Below are positions 54,698 through 63,915 of a stretch of DNA of 64,000 nt, in pieces. A program made the translations under genes and the position numbers. Below the pieces are notes generated by a model. The model did no database searches, had not been told where the DNA came from, and was given only the letters and a program-made list of their open reading frames with translations. The stretch spans positions 310,001 through 374,000 of the forward strand of contig JAVKDJ010000002.1 of NCBI GenBank assembly GCA_040222275.1, read 5' to 3'. The stretch comes from CAXBNB01 sp040222275 (GTDB lineage Bacteria > Bacteroidota > Bacteroidia > Cytophagales > Cyclobacteriaceae). Each line of letters opens with the position of its first letter. The first letter of the stretch is position 1.

Positions 54698-56053
54698 TTA
54701 TCCCCGTCGGCTGCCTTGAAAGGCAATGCCTTTTATCGTCCTGAAAATGGACAAGGCCGTAGAGTCAGTCAGCCCGGAGATAAAATCCGTGACCAGCAAA
54801 ATACTTTCATAGACGGAATGTTCTTTTTCCTCCAGTTTATATTTTGAATAGTCGGGCAACAGCCTGTAGATGCTCTCGTGGCGGTGCGAATGTTTTTCCT
54901 GACCATGAAATTTTAGGAAAACCGCCTCTACGAAAGCTTCCAGCAACCCACTGATCACCTCAAAACCTGCAGCTTCTTTTTCCAGTACCTGTCTGGATCG
55001 GTAGATTTTTTCTACTGAAAAACGGCTAATGGCCTTTAAAGCACTGGTAGCTGGTATCTGATTCGTAAGGGCTGCATCGAAATCGCCCGAAAGGATGTCT
55101 TTTTCGTTTTCTAAAAAAGCCTCTGTCACCTGCTGTACCAATACCTGAATGGCCACTGCCCTGAGCACTCCTATTTTTTCCTGATTTCCCGGGATAGCCT
55201 TTAGCTTTTCGGGCTGAAACCGCTCCTGCAATATATTGGCCAGAAAGGATTCTGCTTCCTGGTAAGATACAATACCCAACCCAAAGCCGTCTTCAAGGTC
55301 GATGATGTTGTAGCAAATGTCATCGGCTGCTTCCACCAAAAATGCCAGGGGGTGGCGGCACCACGTATTGTCAGCATTCGACAGCTGCCTTAGCTGGAGT
55401 GTGGAGGCCAGGTTTTCGAATTCACTTTTTTCACTTTGGAAAAAGCCATATTTTTTCTGGCTTTTTCTATTGGCTTCCTGGGTAGAAACCAAAGAGGGCC
55501 TTGGATACTTGGTAAATGCACCCAAAGTAGCCTTGGTAATGTTCAGCCCCTGAAGGTTGTTTCGGATCAGCAACCGAAAGCCCTGTGCATTGCCTTCAAA
55601 GCGGGTGAGGTCATTCCACTCAGCTTCTGATACTTCATTTTTTATTTTGATGCTTTTGGGGTTGTTTTTAAAAAAATCCGAAATCGCCTCTTCACCGGAA
55701 TGGCCAAACGGAGGATTGCCTACATCATGCGCCAGCGCAGCTGCACCGGTAATAGCCCCAAAATCATACGGGGTGATATGCTCCAAATCCGGGTTTTGGG
55801 ATATGAGTGCTGCACCTACATTTTTTCCCAGCGACCTGCCAACACTGGATACTTCCAGGCTGTGTGTGAGCCTGGTATGCACAAAATCCATTTCCGGCAA
55901 AGGGAATACCTGCGTTTTGTCCTGAAGCCGGCGAAATGGCTGGGAAAAAATAATCCTGTCAAAATCAACTTCAAACTCACTTCTAATGGGGCTAACGTCC
56001 TTTTTCTTCTTGTCCCCAAAACGTTCCTGGGAAAGCAGTTCCTTCCACGTCAT
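54698..56053 (-). CDS. dgt: deoxyguanosinetriphosphate triphosphohydrolase
   Basis: A 451-residue HD-domain dNTPase releasing triphosphate from dGTP. HTRLTHSLEVSSVGRSLG has the first H of the HD site, and AALAHDVGNPPFGHSGEEAI is the HD motif proper. The start at 56053 (TWKELLSQERFG) is chosen because its ATG overlaps the SDR stop by 4 bases (ATGA) and matches the family N-terminus; an in-frame ATG 66 bases upstream lies inside the SDR gene. Length and motifs fit the Bacteroidota enzyme. It is translationally coupled to the SDR. Confidence 0.93.
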   Translation of the reverse strand: MTWKELLSQERFGDKKKKDVSPIRSEFEVDFDRIIFSQPFRRLQDKTQVFPLPEMDFVHTRLTHSLEVSSVGRSLGKNVGAALISQNPDLEHITPYDFGAITGAAALAHDVGNPPFGHSGEEAISDFFKNNPKSIKIKNEVSEAEWNDLTRFEGNAQGFRLLIRNNLQGLNITKATLGAFTKYPRPSLVSTQEANRKSQKKYGFFQSEKSEFENLASTLQLRQLSNADNTWCRHPLAFLVEAADDICYNIIDLEDGFGLGIVSYQEAESFLANILQERFQPEKLKAIPGNQEKIGVLRAVAIQVLVQQVTEAFLENEKDILSGDFDAALTNQIPATSALKAISRFSVEKIYRSRQVLEKEAAGFEVISGLLEAFVEAVFLKFHGQEKHSHRHESIYRLLPDYSKYKLEEKEHSVYESILLVTDFISGLTDSTALSIFRTIKGIAFQGSRRG

Positions 56054-56802
56054 AATTGTCTGTTTACCGTTGTGGCTGCTGCCTGGGCACCTGCCAGGAC
56101 GTTGATTTCGGTAATGCAAACATTTGAGGGTCTTTCCAGGATGAAACGAACCACATCGGCAATATCTTTTGCCTGAAGGGGGTCGAACCCATTGTACACT
56201 TTTCCCGCTTTTTCCTTATCACCCTTGAACCTGACGTCAGAAAATTCTGTATTTACCAGGCCTGGGTTCACGGTGGTCACACGCACATTGTGGGCGTTCA
56301 GGTCCAACCTCATGCCATAGCTGGCAGCATCCACACCAAACTTGGAAGCACAATAGACATTGCCATTGGCATACACCTCCTTGCCTGCAATGGAACTGAT
56401 GTTGATGATGTGACCGGTCTTGCGCTGTACCATCCCCGGGGAAACTGCCCTGGAGACATAAAGTAGTCCCTTGAGGTTGGAATCAATCATGGTGTCCCAA
56501 TCGGCCACATCCCCTTCATGTATAGGGCTTAGGCCATGGGCGTTTCCTGCGTTGTTCACAAGTACGTCAATTGCTTTCCAGTTTTCAGGCAGGCTGGTAA
56601 TGGCTTTTTTTACATCCTCGTTGTTTCCCACGTCAAAAGAAAGGGTAGTAATTTCAGTTTTGGTTTCGAGCTCTTTTTGAAGGGCATCCAGCCTTTCTTT
56701 TCTCCTTCCGCAGATAATCAGTGAATAGTTATCGGCCAGTTCCTGTGCAATTGCTTTTCCAATACCTGATGTGGCACCTGTTACCAAGGCTATTTTCTTC
56801 AT
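56050..56802 (-). CDS. short-chain dehydrogenase/reductase (YdfG-like)
   Basis: A 250-residue Rossmann enzyme. KIALVTGATSGIGKAIAQEL is the cofactor motif, NNAGNAHG the stabilising N-N-A-G, and ISSIAGKEVYANGNVYCASK the catalytic S-Y-K set. The RKER after the second strand suggests NADPH preference. The closest described relatives are YdfG serine/3-hydroxy acid dehydrogenases. The ATG at 56802 is chosen because the conserved strand starts there. It is upstream of and coupled to dgt. Confidence 0.92.
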   Translation of the reverse strand: MKKIALVTGATSGIGKAIAQELADNYSLIICGRRKERLDALQKELETKTEITTLSFDVGNNEDVKKAITSLPENWKAIDVLVNNAGNAHGLSPIHEGDVADWDTMIDSNLKGLLYVSRAVSPGMVQRKTGHIINISSIAGKEVYANGNVYCASKFGVDAASYGMRLDLNAHNVRVTTVNPGLVNTEFSDVRFKGDKEKAGKVYNGFDPLQAKDIADVVRFILERPSNVCITEINVLAGAQAAATTVNRQL

Positions 56803-57029
56803 TTTCTCAATGTTTTGATTCAAAAATTCTAAATTAAATAAAACGGGCAACTATGAATAAGGCAGAATGGACAATTGAAAAAAATTAGCACGTTTTTTGT
56901 GAATTTGAGCATAAATCAAAATCAAATGAGAAAATCGCCCTGAGGAAAACCAGTTTTCGAAGGTGGTTTCTGTTCAATTCCTATTCTTGAATCATTCAGA
57001 ATAGTATGTTCCATCCTAACCCCAAGCAG

Positions 57030-58301
57030 ATGAAAGTACAACAATTTATTTTGATTTGTTGCCTGATAATTACACAAACACTACAGGCACAAAAATCCGA
57101 AGAGAACATTTTTAACCACAACATTATTTTCAAAGATGCCTTTACCAACAAGGATTTCAAAGAGGCCCTGCAAGAGCTCGACTGGCTCATCTTGCATGAT
57201 ACCAATCCTGATGAAAATGTTTATATCAAAGGAGTTGTGGTGCTAGAAGAACAAATGAAATTGGCAACAGAAAAGGCTCTGCTGGACAAACTTCAACTAC
57301 AGGCGATTGGCCTGTATCAGCAGCGGTTTGAACGATTTGGAAAGCCACCCAAAGTGAAAAACCTTGAACTGACCAAAACTTATAAATACTGGATAACAAG
57401 ACCTGAAAAATACCGCGACCTTGTCAGGGCATTCAGCACAAATGTCGAAGCTTTCCCAGAGATGGTTTCCAACCCAAACCTCCTTGCATTCATGGACATC
57501 ATGCGAAGGAGTAAGAAAATGAAAACAGGCTTGACAGATGAGGAGATCATCGCACAATATGATAATATATCGTCAATGATAGAATCGAGAACGGCCATTA
57601 CGGACGATTCGGATCTGTATATGAGTAAAATTGATGCCATATTCACCGACTTGGTGGACCTGGATTGTGACTACATTGAGGAGAAGTATGGTAGTCAGCT
57701 CCGAGATGATATGGAGTCGGTAAATTCGGCAAAGCTCTACTTGAAGCTTGCACTAAAATCAGGGTGCAAAGAAAGTGACAAGTTTGGCCTGGCTCTCGAC
57801 TATGTCAACAAGTACGACCCAACCCTGAAACTGATATTGTACAAAGCCAAACTGGCCTTGTCCCAACAGGACCATGAGGTTGCCGAAAAACATTTTGGCC
57901 TGGCCCTGGGGTACGATATGGATGCCAATACCAGATCCGACATATTTCTATACCTGGCCAAACTTTATACCCTAAAAGAGCAAAAGCCGAATGCGTTGGA
58001 TTTTGCCAAAAAGGCCATCGAAACTAACGGAAGCAAGGAGGCCCATTCAATCATAGGAAACTTATATTTATCAAGCTTTTCCGAATGTGCAGAAGGAAAA
58101 AACATTGTGCAGAGGAGGGCCGTTTTCATTGCCGCATACAATCAATTCAAACTGGCCAATGACCTGGAAAATATGGAGATAGCCAAAGCATCGTTTCCCT
58201 CTGGTGAAGAGATTCATTCAAACCTCTACCTGGTTGGCGACAAAATAGAAGTGGATTGTTGGTTTAGGGAAATTGTGACCCTTGATAAAAGGAGTAATTG
58301 A
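57030..58301 (+). CDS. exported TPR-like helical protein
   Basis: A 423-residue protein starting at the ATG at 57030, where a signal peptide begins (KVQQFILICCLIITQTLQAQ). The mature part is helical with TPR-like pairs, for example ALSQQDHEVAEKHFGLALGYDMDANT and IFLYLAKLYTLKEQKPNALDFAKKAIE. The opening NIIFKDAFTNKDFKEALQELDWLI resembles many Bacteroidota periplasmic TPR proteins. It is convergent with the ExbD pair. Function unknown. Confidence 0.82.
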   Translation: MKVQQFILICCLIITQTLQAQKSEENIFNHNIIFKDAFTNKDFKEALQELDWLILHDTNPDENVYIKGVVVLEEQMKLATEKALLDKLQLQAIGLYQQRFERFGKPPKVKNLELTKTYKYWITRPEKYRDLVRAFSTNVEAFPEMVSNPNLLAFMDIMRRSKKMKTGLTDEEIIAQYDNISSMIESRTAITDDSDLYMSKIDAIFTDLVDLDCDYIEEKYGSQLRDDMESVNSAKLYLKLALKSGCKESDKFGLALDYVNKYDPTLKLILYKAKLALSQQDHEVAEKHFGLALGYDMDANTRSDIFLYLAKLYTLKEQKPNALDFAKKAIETNGSKEAHSIIGNLYLSSFSECAEGKNIVQRRAVFIAAYNQFKLANDLENMEIAKASFPSGEEIHSNLYLVGDKIEVDCWFREIVTLDKRSN

Positions 58302-58324
58302 ACGGAGGGTTTTACTCCTCCGTT
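58301..58324. terminator. hairpin in the gap between convergent genes
   Basis: AACGGAGG (58301-58308) and CCTCCGTT (58317-58324) form a perfect 8-bp stem around GTTTTACT. The stop codons of the TPR and ExbD genes are both within it. A T-rich tract is weak, so it is only a possible convergent terminator. Confidence 0.5.
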
Positions 58325-58767
58325 GTATTGGTTCGATAGATAATTTTTCTGGCATCTGCTTCGCGCAATTTTTCCTGGATATCTGCGACCAGCCCCATAT
58401 CAATGGTCATGTCGGCTTTGAGCAATACAATCATCTGGTCCTGATAATTTTCCGGCAATGTCGCTTTCGACATGCTGACCCATTGTGGAATGTCGATGAT
58501 CTCAAGGTATCGCTTTCCGTCAGATATTCTTGGCGTCTGTCCGATATTCCCCATTTTGGGTAACCCCACGGTCAACTCCTTTATCAGGAATTTTTTATCA
58601 GGCCTGACAATATTGTGGGCATTCGGGTTTTCGTATTCCAACAATTGCTCATTGGGTTTGATTGTGGCGCTCACCATGAAAAAGAACAACAGCAAAAAAA
58701 TAATGTCAGGCAGGGCCGAGGTAGATATTTCGGCTTTTCTGGTTGGCTTTTTACTATAGGTTTTCAT
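58312..58767 (-). CDS. exbD: ExbD-type biopolymer transport protein (second of pair)
   Basis: A 151-residue single-span protein. The N-terminal basic start and the helix ALPDIIFLLLFFFMVSATI (residues 18-36), with the functional aspartate (LPD), match ExbD/TolR. The C-terminal periplasmic domain ends DMGLVADIQEKLREADARKIIYRTN. It normally forms a proton-driven motor with ExbB. It starts 3 bases after its partner's stop, so both are co-transcribed. Confidence 0.92.
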   Translation of the reverse strand: MKTYSKKPTRKAEISTSALPDIIFLLLFFFMVSATIKPNEQLLEYENPNAHNIVRPDKKFLIKELTVGLPKMGNIGQTPRISDGKRYLEIIDIPQWVSMSKATLPENYQDQMIVLLKADMTIDMGLVADIQEKLREADARKIIYRTNTTEE

Positions 58768-58770
58768 TTG

Positions 58771-59322
58771 TCAAAGGGTTGGTTCGGCTATCGATATATT
58801 CATGGGTATATCCTTTTTGGATTTTAAGTACAGCATATACTGTTTAGGGTCGTTTTGCTTCAGGTTTAGAAACTCCTCTTTTGTCAGCCCTATGTTTTCT
58901 GCATAAATTTCGTAATAAGCTCCTTTCAACTCATCGAGCACCTCTATAAACGTAGCGTATTTTGTGCCTCTGTTTGTTTTCAATGAAACAGTCGCCTTTT
59001 TCGGGTTTTCTGATAAGTGTCCCTTTTTTCCGTTGTTCAGTACGAATGCTTTTACTTCATCCTTTAGCCCCGAGGTGTTTTTCCTGTATTCACCTTCCAC
59101 CAGGATTTCCTGACGGGAATTGATGAGCACTTTGAACAGGTTTCTCTTTTCGATTTGGGTACTGGTGGAGTTGTTTTCCTTTTTCTGCGGCAAATGCAGG
59201 TCGAGCCCCTGCTCTTGCAGCAAAGTGGTAGCCACAAGAAAAAATATAAGGAGCAAAAAAGCGATATCTGCCATCGAACCTGTATTAACTTCCTGATTGG
59301 CTTTTTGTTTTCTGATTTTCAT
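58771..59322 (-). CDS. exbD: ExbD-type biopolymer transport protein (first of pair)
   Basis: A 183-residue protein, larger than its neighbour. The membrane helix MADIAFLLLIFFLVATTL (residues 17-34) has the conserved aspartate; the periplasmic domain contains LINSRQEILVEGEY and ATFIEVLDELKGAYYEIYAENIG. Tandem ExbD genes are usual in Bacteroidota, where an ExbB gene precedes them. Here no ExbB is upstream; instead the operon is divergent from blaI. Confidence 0.92.
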   Translation of the reverse strand: MKIRKQKANQEVNTGSMADIAFLLLIFFLVATTLLQEQGLDLHLPQKKENNSTSTQIEKRNLFKVLINSRQEILVEGEYRKNTSGLKDEVKAFVLNNGKKGHLSENPKKATVSLKTNRGTKYATFIEVLDELKGAYYEIYAENIGLTKEEFLNLKQNDPKQYMLYLKSKKDIPMNISIAEPTL

Positions 59323-59413
59323 AAGACCGCTTTATGACCTACAATCCGATGATGACTGAAAAGTCACAAAGAGCAAGAAGCTCCTGTCTGAAATGCACAA
59401 ATCATATGCTTAG

Positions 59414-59443
59414 TTGTACAAACTATATTTATAGTTTGTACAA
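59414..59443. promoter_or_regulatory. 30-base perfect palindrome, likely BlaI operator
   Basis: Arms TTGTACAAACTATA and TATAGTTTGTACAA flank TT, with no mismatch. It lies 28 bases before the blaI ATG at 59472. The TGTA…TACA spacing is like the operators of BlaI/MecI repressors. It is also 92 bases upstream of the divergent exbD start, so it may control both directions. Confidence 0.8.
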
Positions 59444-59471
59444 CAGTATATTTAGTTTTATGTTTGTTGAC

Positions 59472-59843
59472 ATGAAACCAATGACGAGCAAAGAAGAAGA
59501 AATAATGCAGGTAATATGGAAGCTTGAAAAAGCCTTCGTCAAAGAGATTATTGAAGAATTACCTGAGCCAAAGCCACATTACAATACTGTATCTACTTTG
59601 GTGAGAAACCTGGAAGAAAAAGGTTTGCTCCTTTATGATGCCTTTGGAAACAGCCATCGGTATTATGCAGCTATTTCTCAGGATTTGTTCAGAAAGAAAA
59701 AGCTCAAAGACCTAATGGGAGGATATTTTGACAATTCGTTCAAAAACCTGGTTGCGTTTTTTACCAATGAAGAGCCTTTGTCACAAGAAGAGCTAACCGA
59801 ACTATCAGAGCTGATTAACAAAGGCCTGGATAAACCTAAATAA
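59472..59843 (+). CDS. blaI: BlaI/MecI/CopY-family transcription repressor
   Basis: A 123-residue winged-helix repressor. The start at 59472 (KPMTSKEEEIMQVIWKLEKAF) is chosen because it matches the family N-terminus; an in-frame ATG at 59460 is close, and the earlier one at 59334 would read through the palindrome. HYNTVSTLVRNLEEKGLL is the recognition helix, and the C-terminal helices dimerise. It overlaps nothing but precedes the M56 gene by 1 base, as in BlaI-BlaR1 pairs. Confidence 0.95.
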   Translation: MKPMTSKEEEIMQVIWKLEKAFVKEIIEELPEPKPHYNTVSTLVRNLEEKGLLLYDAFGNSHRYYAAISQDLFRKKKLKDLMGGYFDNSFKNLVAFFTNEEPLSQEELTELSELINKGLDKPK

Positions 59844-59844
59844 A

Positions 59845-61689
59845 ATGGAATATTTAATCGAATCAACTGTTTGCCTGGGTGTATTGACATTGTTTTATTG
59901 GCTATTGGCCAAAAACCTGACGTTCCATAAGATGAACAGATATTTGTTAGGCGCAGTTTTTATACTGACTTTGGTCTTGCCGGTGGTTCAATACGACCTC
60001 CCTTTTAATCCCATCAAGCATTTATCCTTCGATTATTTCAATGCTCAAAGTCCTACGGCAAATGAAGGGGGTGATTTCTTTATAGAGGCAGAAGTATCTA
60101 ATACTTTTGAAACAGCATCAGGTGAACCGACAAAAATTGATCCTGGGGAAAGCCAACCATCCTGGTATTCCAACTACAGTATGTGGGACTATGCTGTTTT
60201 GGTATATTTGATAGGCTTGTTTATGTTTTTTACCCGATTTGCCATCCAATGGATTTCGCTGTTTAGGTTCTTTTCCTCAACTCAAAAAATAGAAGGGAAG
60301 AACAGTGCCACTTTTTACACTTCCACATCAGAGGTGCCACCTTTTTGTTTTTTCAATAAAATAGTCATCCCTTCCAGCTTTTTGACGCATCCCGAGTTGG
60401 ATCTTATCCTATCCCATGAAAAAGTACATCAAAGCAATGGACATACTTATGATATTTTCATTGCCGAAATGGTCAAAGTGGTGCATTGGTTCAACCCTTT
60501 TGCCTGGTTGTATAACCGGTTGGTAAAAGAAAATTTGGAGTACCTGACCGATAGTCATATTGTGCGAACCGGGCATAGCAAACGGGAATATCAAACCTGC
60601 CTGGTGAATACGACTATCAATCTACAACCAGTGCCATTAACCAATTCTTTCGCAAGTTCATTGATCAAAAAACGAATAATCATGATGAATAAAAAGCAAA
60701 ACAGAAAAGTCGCCCTGGCGCGATATGCGCTGATCTTGATACCAATTTTTGTGTTAACTTCTTTTTTTAATGCTGGTTCAAAACAAGAAACCACCTCTGA
60801 AATATGGGAAGATCCGATCGAAAATTTTGAGGAATATCATTTTATAGTCGGACCAAAAGCAACGGTGGAAGAATTGACACAGCTAAAAGAGGATTTGGCA
60901 GAACAGTTTCAGGTGAAACTGGTTTTTGACGAACTAAAGTTCAACGACCGCAACGAAATTAGGGCTCTTATTGCTACTTTTTACTCCAACGGCTTAGGTA
61001 AACTAAGTATAAATGCAGGTAATGAGAAAAACGGCAGGCCCATCAATCCCTTTTATTTTAAAAAGACCAATGAAGAAGTAGGAGTGGGTAGGCTACATAG
61101 AGAACCGGCTACAGAGATTTTAACTAAAGAATTTCAGAAAAAAGCGAAAGTCTATTTATGCGGAATTACCAAGGACGACTTTGAAACACTTGAAATGCTA
61201 TATTCACCATCGAACGAGGCAGATGGGATCAAATATACCTTTTTTATTGACGACACTTCTTCTGAAAAGTTAACGGATGAAAACCTTTTTCCTCTAAATC
61301 CACTGCATATTCAAAAAATTAGGGAGAGCTTATCAACGGATTCCGACGGAAATAAAAGGATGAATGTTTACATCAGCTTGAAACCCGAAGAAAAAAGAAG
61401 CCTTCCGTTTGATAAATACCCAGGGAGTTGGAAAAAGTACAAATCATCGGTCGTATATAATCAACTTAATGAAGTTACCATGAAAAACTTTCGTGGGCAA
61501 ATAGCAAAACTTCCATTCACGGCAAAATATTATGTGGATGGTTTGCCTACATCAAGTGATGTGCTGGATGAATATGAAAACCTTGAAAAAGTTGAAATGG
61601 AAACTTATTATGTATCACCTAAAAGCAATATACCTCCTGTAACTCAACTTACAGAAGTAAGGGTTAGTACTAAAATGATAGATGAATAG
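59845..61689 (+). CDS. M56-family (BlaR1-type) membrane metallopeptidase with unusual C-terminal part
   Basis: A 614-residue protein. Several N-terminal membrane helices surround the M56 zinc peptidase; LSHEKVHQSNGHTYDIF carries H191-E192 of the HExxH site. A last helix (ARYALILIPIFVLTSFF) near residue 295-310 leads to a large periplasmic domain of about 300 residues. In Bacteroidota this region is often a TonB-like domain, but no proline-rich linker or TonB motif is seen here. It probably senses an envelope signal and cleaves BlaI. It directly follows blaI. Confidence 0.9.
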   Translation: MEYLIESTVCLGVLTLFYWLLAKNLTFHKMNRYLLGAVFILTLVLPVVQYDLPFNPIKHLSFDYFNAQSPTANEGGDFFIEAEVSNTFETASGEPTKIDPGESQPSWYSNYSMWDYAVLVYLIGLFMFFTRFAIQWISLFRFFSSTQKIEGKNSATFYTSTSEVPPFCFFNKIVIPSSFLTHPELDLILSHEKVHQSNGHTYDIFIAEMVKVVHWFNPFAWLYNRLVKENLEYLTDSHIVRTGHSKREYQTCLVNTTINLQPVPLTNSFASSLIKKRIIMMNKKQNRKVALARYALILIPIFVLTSFFNAGSKQETTSEIWEDPIENFEEYHFIVGPKATVEELTQLKEDLAEQFQVKLVFDELKFNDRNEIRALIATFYSNGLGKLSINAGNEKNGRPINPFYFKKTNEEVGVGRLHREPATEILTKEFQKKAKVYLCGITKDDFETLEMLYSPSNEADGIKYTFFIDDTSSEKLTDENLFPLNPLHIQKIRESLSTDSDGNKRMNVYISLKPEEKRSLPFDKYPGSWKKYKSSVVYNQLNEVTMKNFRGQIAKLPFTAKYYVDGLPTSSDVLDEYENLEKVEMETYYVSPKSNIPPVTQLTEVRVSTKMIDE

Positions 61690-61720
61690 TTGAAAATTCA
61701 ATCAATACTGGAAATGAACA

Positions 61721-63007
61721 TTAGTGGAGCGTTTGCATGGTTTTATGAATTTGATCTGGTGTGTCACCCAACTCAAATTTAACAAACCATGCTACAACTG
61801 CAGCTGATAGAATTTGATAGCCGGCAACCAAATAAGTGCCGGAGAGGAGAGAACCATCCATGCCAAACCAACTCCCATTCCACCAAATAATAGACAAACC
61901 AAACAAGCTTTTTAAGCTTTCTGTCCAAATGGCTGATACCTTTCTATCCATGAGAGTGGTGAACGAAAAAATGGAAAGGAACAGAAAGCACCCATACAAA
62001 TAAAGGTTTGTGAGATTCAAATCGGGCAAAACGACAAGCATGTGCAGCATCAATAGCAGTGTAACTACAAACTGGAACCAGGACCAGGTTTGCAACCATG
62101 TGGAAGCTTTCGTATCATACTTCACCTGCGCATAGGGGTTTTCTATAATAGAAACTGGATATTTTGACCTCACATCCTCCGGCCTCCAGCCTGTAGGCTT
62201 AAACCAAATCCGCAGCTTGTCCCAATAGCTTGTTGTTCTCCAGGCATCTTTTATCAGCAGCCAGAGGTGTTGGAAGTTTATCAGGATGGGGTTCCAGGTT
62301 TGCGCAGGCTTCTTCGTGCCATATACACAAGGCACGTCTTCCAGCTCTTCCTGGTAGGTGCCAAACAGCCTGTCCCAGACTATGAATATCTGCGACAGGT
62401 TTTTGTCCAGGTATTCTTTGTTGATGGCATGGTGCACACGGTGGATGGATGGCGTCACCAAAATGTACTCAAGCACCCCAAGTTTGGGTATATATCGGGT
62501 ATGGTACCAAAACTGTAGAAACAAGTGGATCGGTGAAATGGTAGCGATTACCTCAGGAGGCAGCCCGATCAATGCGGCTGGGATCAGGAAAATGGCATAG
62601 ATGGACAATACGTCTGAAATAGATTGCCTCAGGGCACATGGCAAGTTGAATTCTTCCGAACTATGGTGGATGACGTGGTAATTCCAGAAATAATTCATAT
62701 AATGTGAAAGCCTGTGCATGCAGTAGCCTGCAAAATCAATGGCGATAAAACTGAGGATATAGACCCATATCGTTCCCTCTACCTGCACGACTTGAAAATG
62801 ATCTACCATCCAGGAATAACCTATCACGATTACGGTCAGGCCCAATACATTTTTTACTGTATTGGTGATTCCGGAACTAAGGCTTGAGATGGCGTCAAAG
62901 CTTCTCAGCTTTTCTTTTTTAACAAACCAGCCGTAAGCAGATTCTATGACCACCAATAGCAAAAAGGCAGGAATGGCAACCAATAAAACTTTGGCGTATG
63001 CTTCCAT
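61721..63007 (-). CDS. sterol desaturase/fatty acid hydroxylase superfamily protein
   Basis: A 428-residue membrane di-iron enzyme. Histidine boxes are HRLSH (H98-H102), HVIHH (H111-H115) and HRVHH (H189-H193), placed in the expected order and spacing. Hydrophobic segments flank them, and four more follow in an extended C-terminal region. Members hydroxylate or desaturate lipids; the substrate is unknown. It is convergent with the M56 gene. Confidence 0.92.
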   Translation of the reverse strand: MEAYAKVLLVAIPAFLLLVVIESAYGWFVKKEKLRSFDAISSLSSGITNTVKNVLGLTVIVIGYSWMVDHFQVVQVEGTIWVYILSFIAIDFAGYCMHRLSHYMNYFWNYHVIHHSSEEFNLPCALRQSISDVLSIYAIFLIPAALIGLPPEVIATISPIHLFLQFWYHTRYIPKLGVLEYILVTPSIHRVHHAINKEYLDKNLSQIFIVWDRLFGTYQEELEDVPCVYGTKKPAQTWNPILINFQHLWLLIKDAWRTTSYWDKLRIWFKPTGWRPEDVRSKYPVSIIENPYAQVKYDTKASTWLQTWSWFQFVVTLLLMLHMLVVLPDLNLTNLYLYGCFLFLSIFSFTTLMDRKVSAIWTESLKSLFGLSIIWWNGSWFGMDGSLLSGTYLVAGYQILSAAVVAWFVKFELGDTPDQIHKTMQTLH

Positions 63008-63084
63008 ACGGGTAAATGTTGTTGGTACTGCAAGTTAGAATATCATTGGGATTTTAACAACCCACTGTAAACCAGCTGTTAAGG

Positions 63085-63915
63085 TCAGGTCAAATAGATG
63101 CCATCAGTTTCTATCCGGATCAGCCTTTGCTTGTACAAAGCCCCTATGGATTTTTTGAATATTTTTTTGCTCATGCCCAGAGCTTCTTTGATTGCCTCAG
63201 GGTTGGATTTATCGTTCAAGGCCATAAAACCACCGTTGAACTTCAGGTTTTCGAGTACTATTTCCGCATTTGGTTCTACATTGTCATAGCCGGGCCGTTC
63301 CAGCATGACATCTATTTTTTTGTCAGGGCGTATTTTTTTTACAAAGCCTGAGGTTTTATCCCCGGGTTGTATTTTCCTGAATATTTCATTGTCATAGACA
63401 AGGCCTTCATAGAGGTGGTTGATGATAACATTGTACCCAATATCTGTTTTTTTGCAGATCAGGAGTTCCACCTCTTGTCCTTCTTCCAACTCGATATCCA
63501 GCTTTTCGGCAAACTCAGTAGTTTTCATTGAGGCCGCAATGCGCTCAGTCCTTGGGTCGTAGTAAACAAAGACGAAAATCCACATGCCGGGTCTTACTGT
63601 GCCGGACTGCTCCCTATAGGGCACAAGCAAGTCTTTTTCCAGTCCCCAATCCAGAAAGGCCCCAGTTTGGTTGACATCTTTGACATGCAGATAGGCAAAT
63701 TCATCAGTTTTGGCGTATGGCTGTAACGTGGTGGCTATTATCCGATCCTCGGAATCTTTGTAGATAAATACGTCCAGTTTGTCCCCAACTTTCAATTCTT
63801 CGGGGGCATATTTTTGAGGGAGTAGCACATCATTGTCCTCGCTATCGCCGAGATAAAAGCCAAAGTCCACCTGGCGCAGGACTTCCAGGGTATTGTTTTT
63901 GCCAATGTTGATCAT
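63085..63915 (-). CDS. CvfB-like S1-domain RNA-binding protein
   Basis: A 276-residue protein with tandem S1-like barrels: DKLDVFIYKDSEDRIIATTLQPY, then YLHVKDVNQTGAFLDWGLEKDLLVP, and a third FVKKIRPDKKIDVMLERPGYD. The C-terminal winged helix (LGMSKKIFKKSIGALYKQRLIRIE) is typical of CvfB. The ATG at 63915 (INIGKNNTLEV) is chosen; a longer frame to 63969 lacks conserved residues. CvfB binds RNA and affects virulence or stress regulation in firmicutes; here the role is unknown. Confidence 0.9.
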   Translation of the reverse strand: MINIGKNNTLEVLRQVDFGFYLGDSEDNDVLLPQKYAPEELKVGDKLDVFIYKDSEDRIIATTLQPYAKTDEFAYLHVKDVNQTGAFLDWGLEKDLLVPYREQSGTVRPGMWIFVFVYYDPRTERIAASMKTTEFAEKLDIELEEGQEVELLICKKTDIGYNVIINHLYEGLVYDNEIFRKIQPGDKTSGFVKKIRPDKKIDVMLERPGYDNVEPNAEIVLENLKFNGGFMALNDKSNPEAIKEALGMSKKIFKKSIGALYKQRLIRIETDGIYLT

